A stretch of DNA of 64,000 bases from Litchfieldella xinjiangensis (lineage in GTDB: Bacteria > Pseudomonadota > Gammaproteobacteria > Pseudomonadales > Halomonadaceae). Location: assembly GCF_000759345.1 (NCBI RefSeq), contig NZ_JPZL01000002.1:868001-932000 (forward strand). Reading direction: 5' to 3'. Under the pieces are notes generated by a model. It had not been told where the DNA came from. It ran no database searches and saw only the letters and a list, made by a program, of their open reading frames with translations. Both the position numbers and the translations under genes were made by a program. This document shows, piece after piece, positions 37,431 to 46,637 of this stretch (position 1 is its first letter; every line of letters starts with the position of its first letter).

Positions 37431-38873
37431 ATGTTGAGTCAAGGATTCGTATCTGCCGCATCGATTGCGGCAAGTGTACTGTTCATCCTCTCGTTGGGTG
37501 GGTTGAGCAATCAGGAGAAAGCCAAGCGGGCGGTGTGGTACGGCATCGTCGGGATGGCCGTCGCGGTCGTGTTCACCGCACTCGGCCCGGGAATCGGTGG
37601 CTACGCCTGGATGATACCGATGATGGCGATCGGTGCCGGCATCGGTATCTATTTGGCCAAGAAGGTCGCCATGACGGAAATGCCGCAGCTGGTCGCCGCG
37701 CTGCATTCTTTCGTGGGCCTTGCCGCCGTGTTCGTGGGCTTCAATGCCGACCTCGAGCGTCGACGCGTCATGGCAACCCAACTCGCCGGGCGCGGTAGCG
37801 AGCACTTTTCCGCCTTTGCGGCCTTGGTGGCGGAGAAGACGCCGGCAGAGCTGACGTTCCTGCAGGTCGAGGTGGTGCTGGGAGTGTTCATCGGCGCGGT
37901 GACCTTCACCGGCTCGGTGATTGCCTTCGGCAAGCTTGCGGGGAAGGTCGATGGCAAGTCACGACAATTGCCAGGTGGCCATGCACTCAATGCGGGCGCC
38001 GCCGTGCTGTGCCTATTGCTGGCCATACTCTATCTCAATGGCGCCGGATTCTGGACGTTGCTGCTCCTGGCTCTGCTGGCCTTCTTCATCGGCTATCACC
38101 TGATCATGGGGATCGGCGGTGCGGACATGCCGGTAGTGGTGTCGATGCTCAACAGTTACTCCGGCTGGGCTGCGGCGGCGATCGGCTTTACGCTCTCCAA
38201 CGATCTGTTGATAGCGACCGGCGCCCTGGTCGGTTCCTCCGGTGCGATTCTTTCCTACATCATGTGCAAGGCGATGAACCGCAATTTCATCAACGTCATC
38301 CTCGGTGGTTTCGGGGGCAGCCAGGGGCCGGCCTCCGAGATCGAGGGTGAGCAGGTGGCCATCGATGCTGCGGGCGTGGCCAACGCACTCAACGATGCCG
38401 ACAGCGTAATCATCGTGCCGGGTTACGGCATGGCCGTGGCCCAGGCCCAGAATGCCGTCAGTGACCTGACACGTAAATTGCGCGCGGCAGGCAAGACGGT
38501 ACGTTTTGGCATCCATCCCGTGGCGGGGCGCCTGCCTGGCCATATGAACGTGCTGCTGGCCGAAGCCAAGGTGCCTTACGACATCGTGCTGGAGATGGAC
38601 GAAATCAACGATGACTTCGCCAATACCGATGTGGTGATCGTCATCGGCTCCAACGACATCGTCAATCCCGCGGCGGAAGAAGACCCCAACAGCCCGATCG
38701 CGGGCATGCCGGTGCTCAAGGTCTGGGAAGCCAAGCAGGTCGTGGTCTGCAAGCGGGGTCAGGGTACAGGCTACTCAGGCATAGAGAACCCGCTTTTCTA
38801 TAAGGAAAACACCCGTATGCTCTACGGCGATGCCCGTGCGAGCATGGAAGCCCTGCTTCCTTCACTGGACTGA
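37431..38873 (+). CDS. pntB: NAD(P) transhydrogenase subunit beta
   Basis: A 480-residue subunit. Residues 1-~270 contain eight to nine membrane helices of the proton channel domain. The C-terminal ~190 residues are the NADP(H)-binding domain III, with [36 protein letters not shown] in pieces, and [12 protein letters not shown]. It forms the functional enzyme with PntA directly upstream and is ended by a terminator. Confidence 0.96.
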   Translation: MLSQGFVSAASIAASVLFILSLGGLSNQEKAKRAVWYGIVGMAVAVVFTALGPGIGGYAWMIPMMAIGAGIGIYLAKKVAMTEMPQLVAALHSFVGLAAVFVGFNADLERRRVMATQLAGRGSEHFSAFAALVAEKTPAELTFLQVEVVLGVFIGAVTFTGSVIAFGKLAGKVDGKSRQLPGGHALNAGAAVLCLLLAILYLNGAGFWTLLLLALLAFFIGYHLIMGIGGADMPVVVSMLNSYSGWAAAAIGFTLSNDLLIATGALVGSSGAILSYIMCKAMNRNFINVILGGFGGSQGPASEIEGEQVAIDAAGVANALNDADSVIIVPGYGMAVAQAQNAVSDLTRKLRAAGKTVRFGIHPVAGRLPGHMNVLLAEAKVPYDIVLEMDEINDDFANTDVVIVIGSNDIVNPAAEEDPNSPIAGMPVLKVWEAKQVVVCKRGQGTGYSGIENPLFYKENTRMLYGDARASMEALLPSLD

Positions 38874-38920
38874 CCGGGACTCGACCGGGCCATCTTGCCC
38901 GTCCGGTGAAACGACGCGAC

Positions 38921-38945
38921 AACGCCCCGATGAGGGGCGTTTTTC
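38921..38945 (+). terminator. Rho-independent terminator of pntAB
   Basis: 8-bp stem AACGCCCC / GGGGCGTT with GATGA loop, followed by T's. Confidence 0.88.
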
Positions 38946-38984
38946 GTTACACTATCCTTATCATTTTGCAGCTAGGAACCGAGC

Positions 38985-40052
38985 ATGATGGAAGATCGCC
39001 TGCGAGTCGCAGTGCTGGGCGGCGGCAGCTTCGGTACGGCTCTGGCCAGCATTGCCGCCGACAATGGTGCCGAGGTGCGGCAATGGATGCGGGATCCGGC
39101 CCTTGTCGAGACAATCAATCGCGATCACCGGAATACGCGCTACCTCCCCGATTACGCCATGAATCCGGCCGTGGTCGCCTACGACAGCATGCCGGACGCC
39201 CTCGAAGGTGCTGAATTGGTCTTTGTGGCCATTCCTTCCAACGCGTTCCAGAACGTGGTCCGTAGCGCCCGGCCCTGGCTTCGGTCCGATCAGATCCTTG
39301 TGAGTACCACCAAAGGCATTCACGAGGAGGGGTTCAAGCTGATGAGCCAGATCCTCAAGGAGGAAACGGGCTTTACGCATATCGGTGTGATTTCAGGGCC
39401 CAACCTGGCCGGTGAAATCGCCGAGAAACAGCTGACCGCCACGGTCATCGCCAGTGATGATCCGCTGACTCGCGCCCGTGTCCAGACGGCCCTTGGCTGC
39501 GATTACTTCCGTGTATACGCCAGCAATGATCGCTATGGCGTGGAGCTCGGTGGCTCATTGAAGAACATTTATGCCATAGCTGCCGGGATGGCGGCAGCCT
39601 TGGGTATGGGCGAGAACACTCGTAGCATGCTGATGACTCGTGCGCTAGCCGAAATGAGCCGCTTCGCCGTCGAGCTCGGCGCCAACCCCATGACGTTTTT
39701 GGGGCTTGCCGGCGTCGGCGACTTGATCGTGACCTGCTCGTCGCGGTTATCGCGCAACTATCGTGTGGGCTATGCCCTGGGCGAAGGCAAGACACTCGAT
39801 GAAGCCGTCGATGCGTTGGGCCAGGTGGCGGAGGGCGTCAATACCGTGCGACTCGTGCGTGACAAGGCCCAGCGCGAGGACATCTACATGCCGCTGGCCG
39901 AGGGCTTGTACCATGTCTTGTTCAACCAGGTCCCCGCCAGGCAGATGGCCAAGACCCTGATGCAGGGCGAGCAGAGCAGTGACGTGGAGTTCATTCTTTC
40001 GCGTGAGGATGTGAAGCTGGCCCGACGCCTCGAGGAGCGTAACGATGACTGA
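38985..40052 (+). CDS. gpsA: NAD(P)H-dependent glycerol-3-phosphate dehydrogenase
   Basis: A 355-residue cytosolic enzyme reducing dihydroxyacetone phosphate to sn-glycerol-3-phosphate for phospholipid synthesis. The Rossmann motif is [12 protein letters not shown] (~10-21). [15 protein letters not shown] and the catalytic-lysine region [15 protein letters not shown] are present, as is [15 protein letters not shown]. The last eight bases overlap sixA (ATGACTGA), indicating coupled translation. Confidence 0.96.
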   Translation: MMEDRLRVAVLGGGSFGTALASIAADNGAEVRQWMRDPALVETINRDHRNTRYLPDYAMNPAVVAYDSMPDALEGAELVFVAIPSNAFQNVVRSARPWLRSDQILVSTTKGIHEEGFKLMSQILKEETGFTHIGVISGPNLAGEIAEKQLTATVIASDDPLTRARVQTALGCDYFRVYASNDRYGVELGGSLKNIYAIAAGMAAALGMGENTRSMLMTRALAEMSRFAVELGANPMTFLGLAGVGDLIVTCSSRLSRNYRVGYALGEGKTLDEAVDALGQVAEGVNTVRLVRDKAQREDIYMPLAEGLYHVLFNQVPARQMAKTLMQGEQSSDVEFILSREDVKLARRLEERNDD

Positions 40053-40539
40053 GCCATCGCCCATCGGTAATGTCTGGATCATGCGTCATGGCGAAGCGGC
40101 GCCTGGCTACCCAGATCATGCACGCCGGCTCACCGCCCGGGGGGAACGCGACGTGGCACGCATGGCGGAGTGGATGGCAGCCCAGCCATCCGCTGGAGAA
40201 CGCTTGAGACTGGGTGCCAGTCCCTTTACCCGCGCCCAGCAGACTGCAGCCATCGTCGCCGAGCGCTTGGGCCTTGAGGTCGAAACGTTGGAGAAAATCA
40301 CGCCCGACGATAGCGTGGAGTCGGTCATCGACTGGCTGCAGGACAAGGCGCAGGCAACCTCCTGGCTGCTGGTCAGCCATATGCCTTTGGTCGGCGACCT
40401 GACGGCACGCCTGGTCGAAGGCGATCGTCGCGCCAGCCTGGGTTTTGCTCCGGCAGCCATTGCCTCGCTCGAGGCTGAGGTATGGGCCGCGGGCTGTGCC
40501 CGGTTGAAGGGCTTCACAACCCCGGGGGATGTGGGCTGA
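40045..40539 (+). CDS. sixA: Phosphohistidine phosphatase SixA
   Basis: A 164-residue histidine-phosphatase-superfamily protein. The catalytic motif RHGEA (residues 14-18, H15) opens the protein, with [10 protein letters not shown] and the second histidine in [11 protein letters not shown]. SixA dephosphorylates phosphohistidine on histidine phosphotransfer proteins and PTS components in enterobacteria. It overlaps gpsA by eight bases, a common neighbour in gammaproteobacteria. Confidence 0.9.
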   Translation: MTEPSPIGNVWIMRHGEAAPGYPDHARRLTARGERDVARMAEWMAAQPSAGERLRLGASPFTRAQQTAAIVAERLGLEVETLEKITPDDSVESVIDWLQDKAQATSWLLVSHMPLVGDLTARLVEGDRRASLGFAPAAIASLEAEVWAAGCARLKGFTTPGDVG

Positions 40540-40544
40540 TCTCT

Positions 40545-41270
40545 TCACGAAAGCAGCTTGTGGTAACGGGACAGACTCTGGGTCAAGTGGGAACGCATGG
40601 CGTGACGGGCATTGTCGGGGTCACGTGAGACAATCGCTTCGAATATCAAGCGATGCTCCTCGAGTAGCTTTTCCAGATACTCCTGCTGTGCCTCGGGGGA
40701 TTCGGCAGTGCGTGTCACGCGGGCGCGCGGTATGGTCTTGTTGCCTAGGAATTTTAGAAACTCGACATAATGCGGGTTGTTGGTGGCTTCGGCGATGGCC
40801 AGGTGAAACTGGTAATCCGCCTCTGCGCCGAGATGGCCCTCGGCCACCTCGGCGCCCATACGTTTGAGGGCTTCGTAGAGCCGGGCCTGATGAGCGAACG
40901 TCATGCGCTGGCAGGCCAGGGCGGCCGATTCGATCTCGACAGCCATGCGAAGCTCGAGCACTTCAATGATATCGGACAGTTGTTCATAGCTTCCCGAAAA
41001 GGGCGCCTCAGGCATCGGCTCCTTGATTGCTGTCCGCTGTACGAAAACACCGGCGCCTTGCCGAGAAGCCAGTATTCCTTCCACCTTGAGGGCCGAAACC
41101 GCTTCCCTGATGACGGTCCGACTCACGCCGTACGCTTCTATGAGCTTAGCCTCGCTGGGCAGTCGTTCGCCAGGGCTCAGCTCGCCGCGCTGAATCTGAT
41201 CCCGCAGCTCAGTGGCGATCTGTTCAGTCAGTCGGGGTTTCGCCGCCCTGGTTTTTGGTGTTGGTTGCAT
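40545..41270 (-). CDS. GntR-family transcriptional regulator, FadR subfamily
   Basis: A 241-residue regulator. The N-terminal winged helix (~residues 14-80) has LPSEAKLIEAYGVSRTVIREA and GAGVFV. The C-terminal FCD domain is all-helical, with likely metal/ligand residues in FHLAIAEATNN and EEHRLIFEAI. FadR-type regulators sense organic or sugar acids. It lies 91 bases downstream of tctA in the same direction, so it probably belongs to the tctCBA operon. It is a candidate to bind the GT-N3-AC sites upstream of tctC and the NIPSNAP gene. AGGGAAG precedes ATG 41270. Confidence 0.88.
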   Translation of the reverse strand: MQPTPKTRAAKPRLTEQIATELRDQIQRGELSPGERLPSEAKLIEAYGVSRTVIREAVSALKVEGILASRQGAGVFVQRTAIKEPMPEAPFSGSYEQLSDIIEVLELRMAVEIESAALACQRMTFAHQARLYEALKRMGAEVAEGHLGAEADYQFHLAIAEATNNPHYVEFLKFLGNKTIPRARVTRTAESPEAQQEYLEKLLEEHRLIFEAIVSRDPDNARHAMRSHLTQSLSRYHKLLS

Positions 41271-41361
41271 GCGCTTCCCTCTGGTATCGGCTGCCCCGTG
41301 GCCAGGCATCGTTGGCAGCGACCGTGGGCCATGAGTCGCGGCAACGGACCACGGTCATGCT

Positions 41362-42879
41362 TCAGCTAGGCAGCGGGGTCGCTTTGGGCTTGCGGATCAC
41401 CATGAAGTAGAAGAACACGGCGGTCAGCCCAAGGAAAAACACGCTGTCCGGACTCGTCAGGAAAATCATGGGATTGCCATCGCTGATGGACAGCGCGCGA
41501 CGACAGTATTCTTCCAGGCTTGGGCCAAGCACGAAGCCAAGCAATAGGCATACCGTGGGGTAATCCTGGCGTCGCATGAAGTAGGCAACAATGCCGAAGA
41601 TCAGCGCCAGGGCCATTTGAAAGAGTGAATAGGTCGCTACATAACTCCCTACCAACGCAATCATGGCAATGCTCGAATAGAGCACATCACGGCGGATCGA
41701 AACGATCTTCAAAAAGTAGGGGCCCAGTAGATAAAGGGTCAGGGGAACCATGACCAACGCACTGACCATGAGTGCAGCGAACATCGGCGCGACCAGATGG
41801 AGTTGGGAATCCATGAATTGTGGACCCGGCTGCAGTCCATTGATGACCAGCACGCCCAGTACGATCGCTGTCGTTGGATCGCCGGGGATGCCGAAGGTGA
41901 GCATGGGTACGAACGCACCGCTACACATCGCGTTATTGGACCCCTCTGCCGCTGCGATGCCCTCAGGTGTGCCCTTGCCAAATCGCTCGGGATGCTTTGA
42001 GGTGCGCATGGCTTCGGCATAGGAGACGAACGCGGCCATGGAGCCTCCCGCCCCCGGCAGGGTGCCCACGAGATAGCCGATCACCGCTGATTTGAGATAA
42101 CGATAGAGGCCGATCTCTCGGACTTCGGACCAGGGCGGAATGAAGTCACGTCGGCGAATCGGAGGTGCCTCGACCTGCTGCAGATCGACTGTATGAGCGC
42201 TGCGATTCCGGGCTTGTACCAGAAGCTCGCTCACGGCAAATGCACCGATGATCAACGGCATCATGTCGATGCCCTGGACCAGCACGCCGGTGCCAAATGT
42301 GAAGCGAGCCAGGGGTTGCATCACATCGATGCCGACGGTGGCGACCATCAAGCCCAGCATGGTGGCGATCAGCCCTTTTGATATGGACTTGCGTTGGGAA
42401 ATGATGATGACCACCAGGGCGAAGGCAATCAGTGCAAATTTTCCGGGGGTGCGGATCAGCAGGGCGGCATCCGCCGCTAGCGGCGCGACCAGTATGAGCA
42501 ATAACGCGCCAATGGACCCCCCGATCATGGAGGCCAGGGCGGCGTGACCCAGCGCCTTTGCCCCTTCGCCTCGCTGCTGCATCGGATAGCCTTCCAGAGC
42601 AGTCATCATCGATGCCGGGGCGCCGGGGATATTGATGGTCGTTGCGGTGATGCTGCCGCTGCACATGCCGGCCATGAAAATGCTGGCGCATGCCACGAGC
42701 GCCGCAGTGACATCGAGGCTATAGGTGAGCGGCAGCAGCAAGGCGATGGCCAGCACGGAGGTCAGGCCGGGCACCGCGCCGAAGAAGGTGCCGATAAGAA
42801 AGCCGCCCACCATATAGAGAAGAATGTCGGGCTGTGCCAAGGCGGCGAACCCGGCGAGAATACCTGTGAAGAATTCCAT
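41362..42879 (-). CDS. tctA: Tripartite tricarboxylate transporter, TctA-type large permease (left cluster)
   Basis: A 505-residue inner-membrane protein with about 11-12 helices, the large subunit of a TTT importer. The conserved motifs FGAVPGLTSVLAIALLLPLTY (in parts), LNIPGAPAS-like NIPGAPASMMTALEGYPM and LPGAGGSMAAFVSYAEA are present. It works with TctB and the periplasmic TctC, both upstream, to take up a carboxylate. The substrate is unknown; see the adjacent decarboxylase-like enzyme. Confidence 0.93.
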   Translation of the reverse strand: MEFFTGILAGFAALAQPDILLYMVGGFLIGTFFGAVPGLTSVLAIALLLPLTYSLDVTAALVACASIFMAGMCSGSITATTINIPGAPASMMTALEGYPMQQRGEGAKALGHAALASMIGGSIGALLLILVAPLAADAALLIRTPGKFALIAFALVVIIISQRKSISKGLIATMLGLMVATVGIDVMQPLARFTFGTGVLVQGIDMMPLIIGAFAVSELLVQARNRSAHTVDLQQVEAPPIRRRDFIPPWSEVREIGLYRYLKSAVIGYLVGTLPGAGGSMAAFVSYAEAMRTSKHPERFGKGTPEGIAAAEGSNNAMCSGAFVPMLTFGIPGDPTTAIVLGVLVINGLQPGPQFMDSQLHLVAPMFAALMVSALVMVPLTLYLLGPYFLKIVSIRRDVLYSSIAMIALVGSYVATYSLFQMALALIFGIVAYFMRRQDYPTVCLLLGFVLGPSLEEYCRRALSISDGNPMIFLTSPDSVFFLGLTAVFFYFMVIRKPKATPLPS

Positions 42880-42882
42880 GAT

Positions 42883-43359
42883 TTACAGGCTCCACAAGGT
42901 AGGTAAGCGCACCCGGAACACCACCTCGAACAGCAGGTAGCCTGCCACGGTGATGATGACTGACGCGATGAGCTTGAGGGGCAGCCCACGAAAGCCTTCG
43001 CCATAAAGCAATGTCAGAACGAAGACATAGACGGTGGTGGACACGAAGTAACCCAGCGTAGAGAACGCCAGGAGATAGCCTGCGGTGGCCAGGGTGACCC
43101 AGAGAGGACCGAGCCGTCGGGTAGCGGCGTGATCGTCCGTGGTCTCTCGCTCGGGTGGCGAGCGCAGGATACGCCAAATGACCTGGGCAATGGCCAGGTA
43201 CATGATGATGGCGATCGCCATGGGGAAAAACGATGCGGTCATGTTGCCGTTGCGCATCGGCGGCCCCAATTGCCAGGCTTCAAAGAAATAGAGTGTCGTA
43301 ACGAGGAGCAGCGCGACGGGCACCAGCAGGCGACCATCACGTGAGCGTTGCAGTGACAT
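42883..43359 (-). CDS. tctB: TctB-type small permease of a TTT transporter (left cluster)
   Basis: A 158-residue protein with four hydrophobic helices (VPVALLLVTTLYF, FFPMAIAIIMYLAI, WVTLATAGYLLAF, LIASVIITVAGYLLF), the usual TctB layout. ATG 43359 has GAGG seven bases upstream; an upstream ATG at 43416 would run across the stem-loop and the end of tctC. It lies three bases from tctA. Confidence 0.88.
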   Translation of the reverse strand: MSLQRSRDGRLLVPVALLLVTTLYFFEAWQLGPPMRNGNMTASFFPMAIAIIMYLAIAQVIWRILRSPPERETTDDHAATRRLGPLWVTLATAGYLLAFSTLGYFVSTTVYVFVLTLLYGEGFRGLPLKLIASVIITVAGYLLFEVVFRVRLPTLWSL

Positions 43360-43378
43360 GGCGCGGCCTCGGCATGGG

Positions 43379-43403
43379 GCCACCGTCGACTCTCGACGGT
43401 GGC
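43379..43403 (-). other. Intercistronic stem-loop between tctC and tctB
   Basis: A perfect 11-bp inverted repeat GCCACCGTCGA / TCGACGGTGGC with CTC loop fills half of the 53-bp gap after the binding-protein gene. There is no T-tract. It probably slows 3' decay or causes partial termination so that more TctC than permease is made; this is inference. Confidence 0.7.
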
Positions 43404-43412
43404 ACGTTGCGA

Positions 43413-44393
43413 TCACTTTTCGAGCAGGCCCTGCTCGGCTAGCTCATCCATGGTGGCGAATAGGCTCTCTTGCGTCTCTTCGGCCCAGTGAGTGACCTCA
43501 TCGCTACCCAGCCAGCTCGGTGCGACACCGACTTTAGGCAGCCACTCCTGGAATTCGTCACTTTCGTAGGCATCCTGATAGGCACTTTCCAGGACGTCGA
43601 CGGCCTCTTCCGGCGTACCTTCGGGGACGGCGAGGACGATGAAGCTACCCATCTGGAGCTCCAGCCCACTTTCTGTGGCAGGGGGAACATCGGGGAACGC
43701 CTCGTTCTGCTGGTCGCTGAACTCCACGAGGCCCCGGGCATCGCCGGATTCTATCAAGGGCGCAAAGTCGCCCAGGCTGGTCACCACGAAATCGACTTCA
43801 CCGTTGAGCAGAGCCTCTTTCTGCGGAGCGGCCCCCCCGGGGTAGGTAATGACCTTGAATTCGGCATCCACTTCGTCCTGCAGACGTAACAAGGTCAGGT
43901 GGGTACGCGATCCCATATTCTGCAAGCCGACACGAATACTGTTGGGTTCCTCCTTGGCTGCATCGATCAAGTCCTGAACGGTCTGGTATTCAGAATCGTC
44001 GGGGACGATTATCGCGTCGGGTTCGCTGGTGATGCGCGCCAGGAGTTTCATCTTGTCGATGCTGTAGCCAGGCAGCATCTCCTGCCAAGGTACGGTTACC
44101 ACGCTGTCGTAGGTCAGGGCGCCAAGGGTATGCCCGTCCGGGCGAGCCTTGATCAGTTGAAGCAGACCGGTGGCGCTCATGCCCCCCTCGATGTTCTCGA
44201 CATAGGTCGACACGGGGAGCGAGGTTTCAGCAATATTGGTGATCTTGCGGACGATGGCATCGGTGCCGCCTCCGGCCCCCCAGGGCACGATGACCCGAAT
44301 GTCTCGTGAGGGGAAATCAGCGGCATGAAGGGTGGTCGCAGTCAGCGTCAGTGTACAGGCGAGGCCGAGGCCTTTGGCGAGAGGTGAAAGCAT
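43413..44393 (-). CDS. tctC: TctC-type periplasmic binding protein (left cluster)
   Basis: A 326-residue solute-binding protein with a Sec signal peptide (LTATTLHA|ADFPSR at ~24). The Bug/TctC-family first strand IRVIVPWGAGGGTDAIVRK and the later TYPGGAAPQKEALLNGEVDFVV are typical; these loops bind a carboxylate through main-chain contacts. ATG 44393 has GGAG seven bases upstream. First gene of tctCBA-gntR. The promoter region carries two GT-N3-AC-like elements. Confidence 0.9.
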   Translation of the reverse strand: MLSPLAKGLGLACTLTLTATTLHAADFPSRDIRVIVPWGAGGGTDAIVRKITNIAETSLPVSTYVENIEGGMSATGLLQLIKARPDGHTLGALTYDSVVTVPWQEMLPGYSIDKMKLLARITSEPDAIIVPDDSEYQTVQDLIDAAKEEPNSIRVGLQNMGSRTHLTLLRLQDEVDAEFKVITYPGGAAPQKEALLNGEVDFVVTSLGDFAPLIESGDARGLVEFSDQQNEAFPDVPPATESGLELQMGSFIVLAVPEGTPEEAVDVLESAYQDAYESDEFQEWLPKVGVAPSWLGSDEVTHWAEETQESLFATMDELAEQGLLEK

Positions 44394-44480
44394 GCGGTGT
44401 CTCCACTCTTTTATTGGCATTGGGTTGAGCGTGCTTGGGATGCTGGGACTCCGTTGATGGCCGATGCAGCCATGAAACAG

Positions 44481-44513
44481 TAGTAGTACAAGTTAGGGCT
44501 TTGAATAATACAA
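44481..44513 (-). promoter_or_regulatory. Paired GT-N3-AC elements upstream of tctC
   Basis: TAGTAGTACAA at 44481-44491 and GAATAATACAA at 44503-44513 lie exactly 22 bases apart. Read on the minus strand they include TTGTAT, 17 bases, TGTACT, that is, a plausible though weak promoter. GTA-N-TAC fits the operator type of FadR-subfamily regulators. The same paired arrangement occurs before the NIPSNAP gene. Confidence 0.6.
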
Positions 44514-44524
44514 CTTTGGTGGCG

Positions 44525-46180
44525 TCACTCGCCGGGAGTGAAAGGGGCATCCGGCGGCAGCCGAATCTCGAGCAGGGAAGGGCCGTCGTGCGCCAAGCAC
44601 CGTGCCAATGCCGCCGCCATGTCTGCATTGTTCTCTATGGCTTCGGCATGCAGGTGACAGGCGCGTGCCAGGGCGACAAAGTCCGGATTGGTCAGTGTCG
44701 TGCCCGATACCCGACCCGGAAAGCGTTTTTCCTGATGCATCCTGATCGTCCCGAAGCTGGCATTGTTGACCACGACGAACAGTATCCTGAGCGACTCCTG
44801 GCTTGCCGTGGCCAATTCCTGAATGCTCATCATGGCGCACCCATCTCCACCAAACGCGACCACCTGTCGCTCGGGGAAGGCCAGCTTGGCGGCGATGGCA
44901 GCGGGGATGCCGTAGCCCATCGCCCCACTGGTAGGGGCCACCTGGCTGCGGAAGCGATGAAACCGAATGAAGCGTTGGAGCCACAGGGTGTAGTTCCCTG
45001 CACCATTGGTATAAAGCGTATCCGAGGGGAGGGTGCCCGTGAGCACGCTCATGACACTCTGCATGTCGAGACCGTGGCCTTCGTAGGCGGGGTATGAGTA
45101 GGTCTCGTAGGTATGGCGCAGCGCCTGGAGCCGCTCGCGATGTGCTGGTGTTGGTTGATAGTCCAGCTCGGACAGTGCCTCGGCAAACTCGGGCGATGTC
45201 GCGTTGATCATCAGTGTTGCCTGATAGACGCGGCCCAGTTCACGACTATCGGGATGCACATGGACCAGCCGCTGTCTTGGGATGGGAGGGGTGAGCAAGG
45301 AATACCCTTGCATCGTCGCTTCCCCAAGCCTGGCTCCGATGGCGATCACCAGGTCGGCCTCTTCTACCAGTGAGCGTGTGTAGGCGGGTGCACCCAAGCC
45401 GAGTCTGCCGACGTAGGCCGGTGAGTCATTGTCGATAAAATCCTGGCAGCGGAAAGAGGCGAGCACGGGGATGCCATGACGTTCCGCCACATCGCGGATC
45501 GCGTCGCCAGCAACCTGGCTCCAGCCTCCGCCTCCCAAGATCATTACCGGCCTTTGCGCCTGGTTCATCAGGTCGTCGAGTGCCTGCATCGATGCGTCGG
45601 TCGGCGCGATGGCCAACCCAGGTGATTGAGCGACATCGGTCACCTGCACGATGTCGTCGAGCATATCCTCGGGGAGCGCGATGACGACAGGCCCCGGACG
45701 CCCGCTAAGGCACGTCTGAAAGGCGCGGGAGAGTATCTCCGGCAAGCGTCGTGCATCGTCGACTTCGGTTACCCATTTGGCCAGAGGTCCGAACATCTGG
45801 CGGTAGTCGATTTCCTGAAAGGCCTCGCGCTCTCGCATTTCGCGAGCGACCTGGCCGATGAACAGGATCATCGGCGAGGAATCCTGGTACGCCGTATGTA
45901 TAGCAATGCTTGCGTGGGTAGCGCCGGGTCCTCGTGTCACGAAGCAGACACCCGGTGTACCGGTAAGCTTGCCGTGGGCTTCCGCCATGTTGGCGGCGCC
46001 ACTCTCATGGCGGCATGTGACCAAGCGGATGTGTCGATGCTGCTCGTAAAGTGCGTCGAGTACACTCAGATAGCTTTCGCCCGGCACGGCGTAAGCGCGG
46101 TCGATACCATTGATCCTGAGGGTATCGACAATGACCTGGGCGCCAGTGCGTCCTGTATTCGCAGAAGATTCGATAGCCAC
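44525..46180 (-). CDS. Thiamine-diphosphate-dependent decarboxylase/synthase-like enzyme
   Basis: A 551-residue member of the acetohydroxyacid synthase superfamily. The catalytic glutamate is E59 in TCRHESGAA. The middle domain has RPVMILGGGGWSQ, and the cofactor motif FGGDGCAMMSIQEL ends in VVVNN. Many relatives decarboxylate a 2-keto acid or join two carbonyl compounds; the true reaction is not visible. GTG start at 46180. It lies between tctC and the NIPSNAP gene on the same strand, suggesting it acts on the imported compound. Confidence 0.8.
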   Translation of the reverse strand: MAIESSANTGRTGAQVIVDTLRINGIDRAYAVPGESYLSVLDALYEQHRHIRLVTCRHESGAANMAEAHGKLTGTPGVCFVTRGPGATHASIAIHTAYQDSSPMILFIGQVAREMREREAFQEIDYRQMFGPLAKWVTEVDDARRLPEILSRAFQTCLSGRPGPVVIALPEDMLDDIVQVTDVAQSPGLAIAPTDASMQALDDLMNQAQRPVMILGGGGWSQVAGDAIRDVAERHGIPVLASFRCQDFIDNDSPAYVGRLGLGAPAYTRSLVEEADLVIAIGARLGEATMQGYSLLTPPIPRQRLVHVHPDSRELGRVYQATLMINATSPEFAEALSELDYQPTPAHRERLQALRHTYETYSYPAYEGHGLDMQSVMSVLTGTLPSDTLYTNGAGNYTLWLQRFIRFHRFRSQVAPTSGAMGYGIPAAIAAKLAFPERQVVAFGGDGCAMMSIQELATASQESLRILFVVVNNASFGTIRMHQEKRFPGRVSGTTLTNPDFVALARACHLHAEAIENNADMAAALARCLAHDGPSLLEIRLPPDAPFTPGE

Positions 46181-46198
46181 ATGCCACCTCGCCAGGCG

Positions 46199-46516
46199 TT
46201 ATAGAGGAGAGAAGGGGGCGGAGCGCAGCAGCTTGTTCTCCTGATGCTGAACATTGCCTGCTTCGCCACTCTTGCGACGATAGGCGATCCACTCGGGGTC
46301 CTGCTCCATGGCGGAACGCCGTTGCTCCCTGTCAGCTGCGCTCTCGTAACCCCATAGGTGTACGACCTGATTCAATGTTCCCGTCTCGGTGACGAAATAG
46401 CCCAGCAGGTTACCCAGGTAGCGTTGTTGTATCGGCAGTCCCTCTTTCTCGTATAGTTCGAGAAAGGCATTCAGCCGCCCCGGGAACATGGTATAGGTGC
46501 GTAGGTCAACGATCAT
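46199..46516 (-). CDS. NIPSNAP family protein
   Basis: A 105-residue ferredoxin-like alpha/beta-barrel protein of the NIPSNAP family, opening MIVDLRTYTMFPGRL and ending in a conserved QVVHLWGYESAADRE region. Small proteins of this type are often found with catabolic genes and may act as auxiliary enzymes or monooxygenase-like folds; the function is unknown. GAGGAGA lies just upstream of ATG 46516. The decarboxylase-like gene begins 19 bases after its stop. Confidence 0.85.
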   Translation of the reverse strand: MIVDLRTYTMFPGRLNAFLELYEKEGLPIQQRYLGNLLGYFVTETGTLNQVVHLWGYESAADREQRRSAMEQDPEWIAYRRKSGEAGNVQHQENKLLRSAPFSPL

Positions 46517-46541
46517 GCTTATCTCCTCGGTTGAACAATCC

Positions 46542-46574
46542 TTGTAGTACAACGAGGAGCGATCGGTAATACCA
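46542..46574 (-). promoter_or_regulatory. Palindromic TTGTAGTACAA and partner site upstream of the NIPSNAP gene
   Basis: TTGTAGTACAA (46542-46552), with inverted arms TTGT and ACAA, is followed 22 bases on by CGGTAATACCA (46564-46574). On the minus strand this reads TGGTAT, 17 bases, TGTACT, so the sites would overlap -35 and -10. The implied 5' leader is about 23 bases, ending at a good ribosome-binding site. Confidence 0.65.
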
Positions 46575-46637
46575 CCTTCGTGCAAGCTCGATGCATCAAG
46601 CAGCGCGCGCTGTCTGCACCAGTCGAATCGAGTCGAG

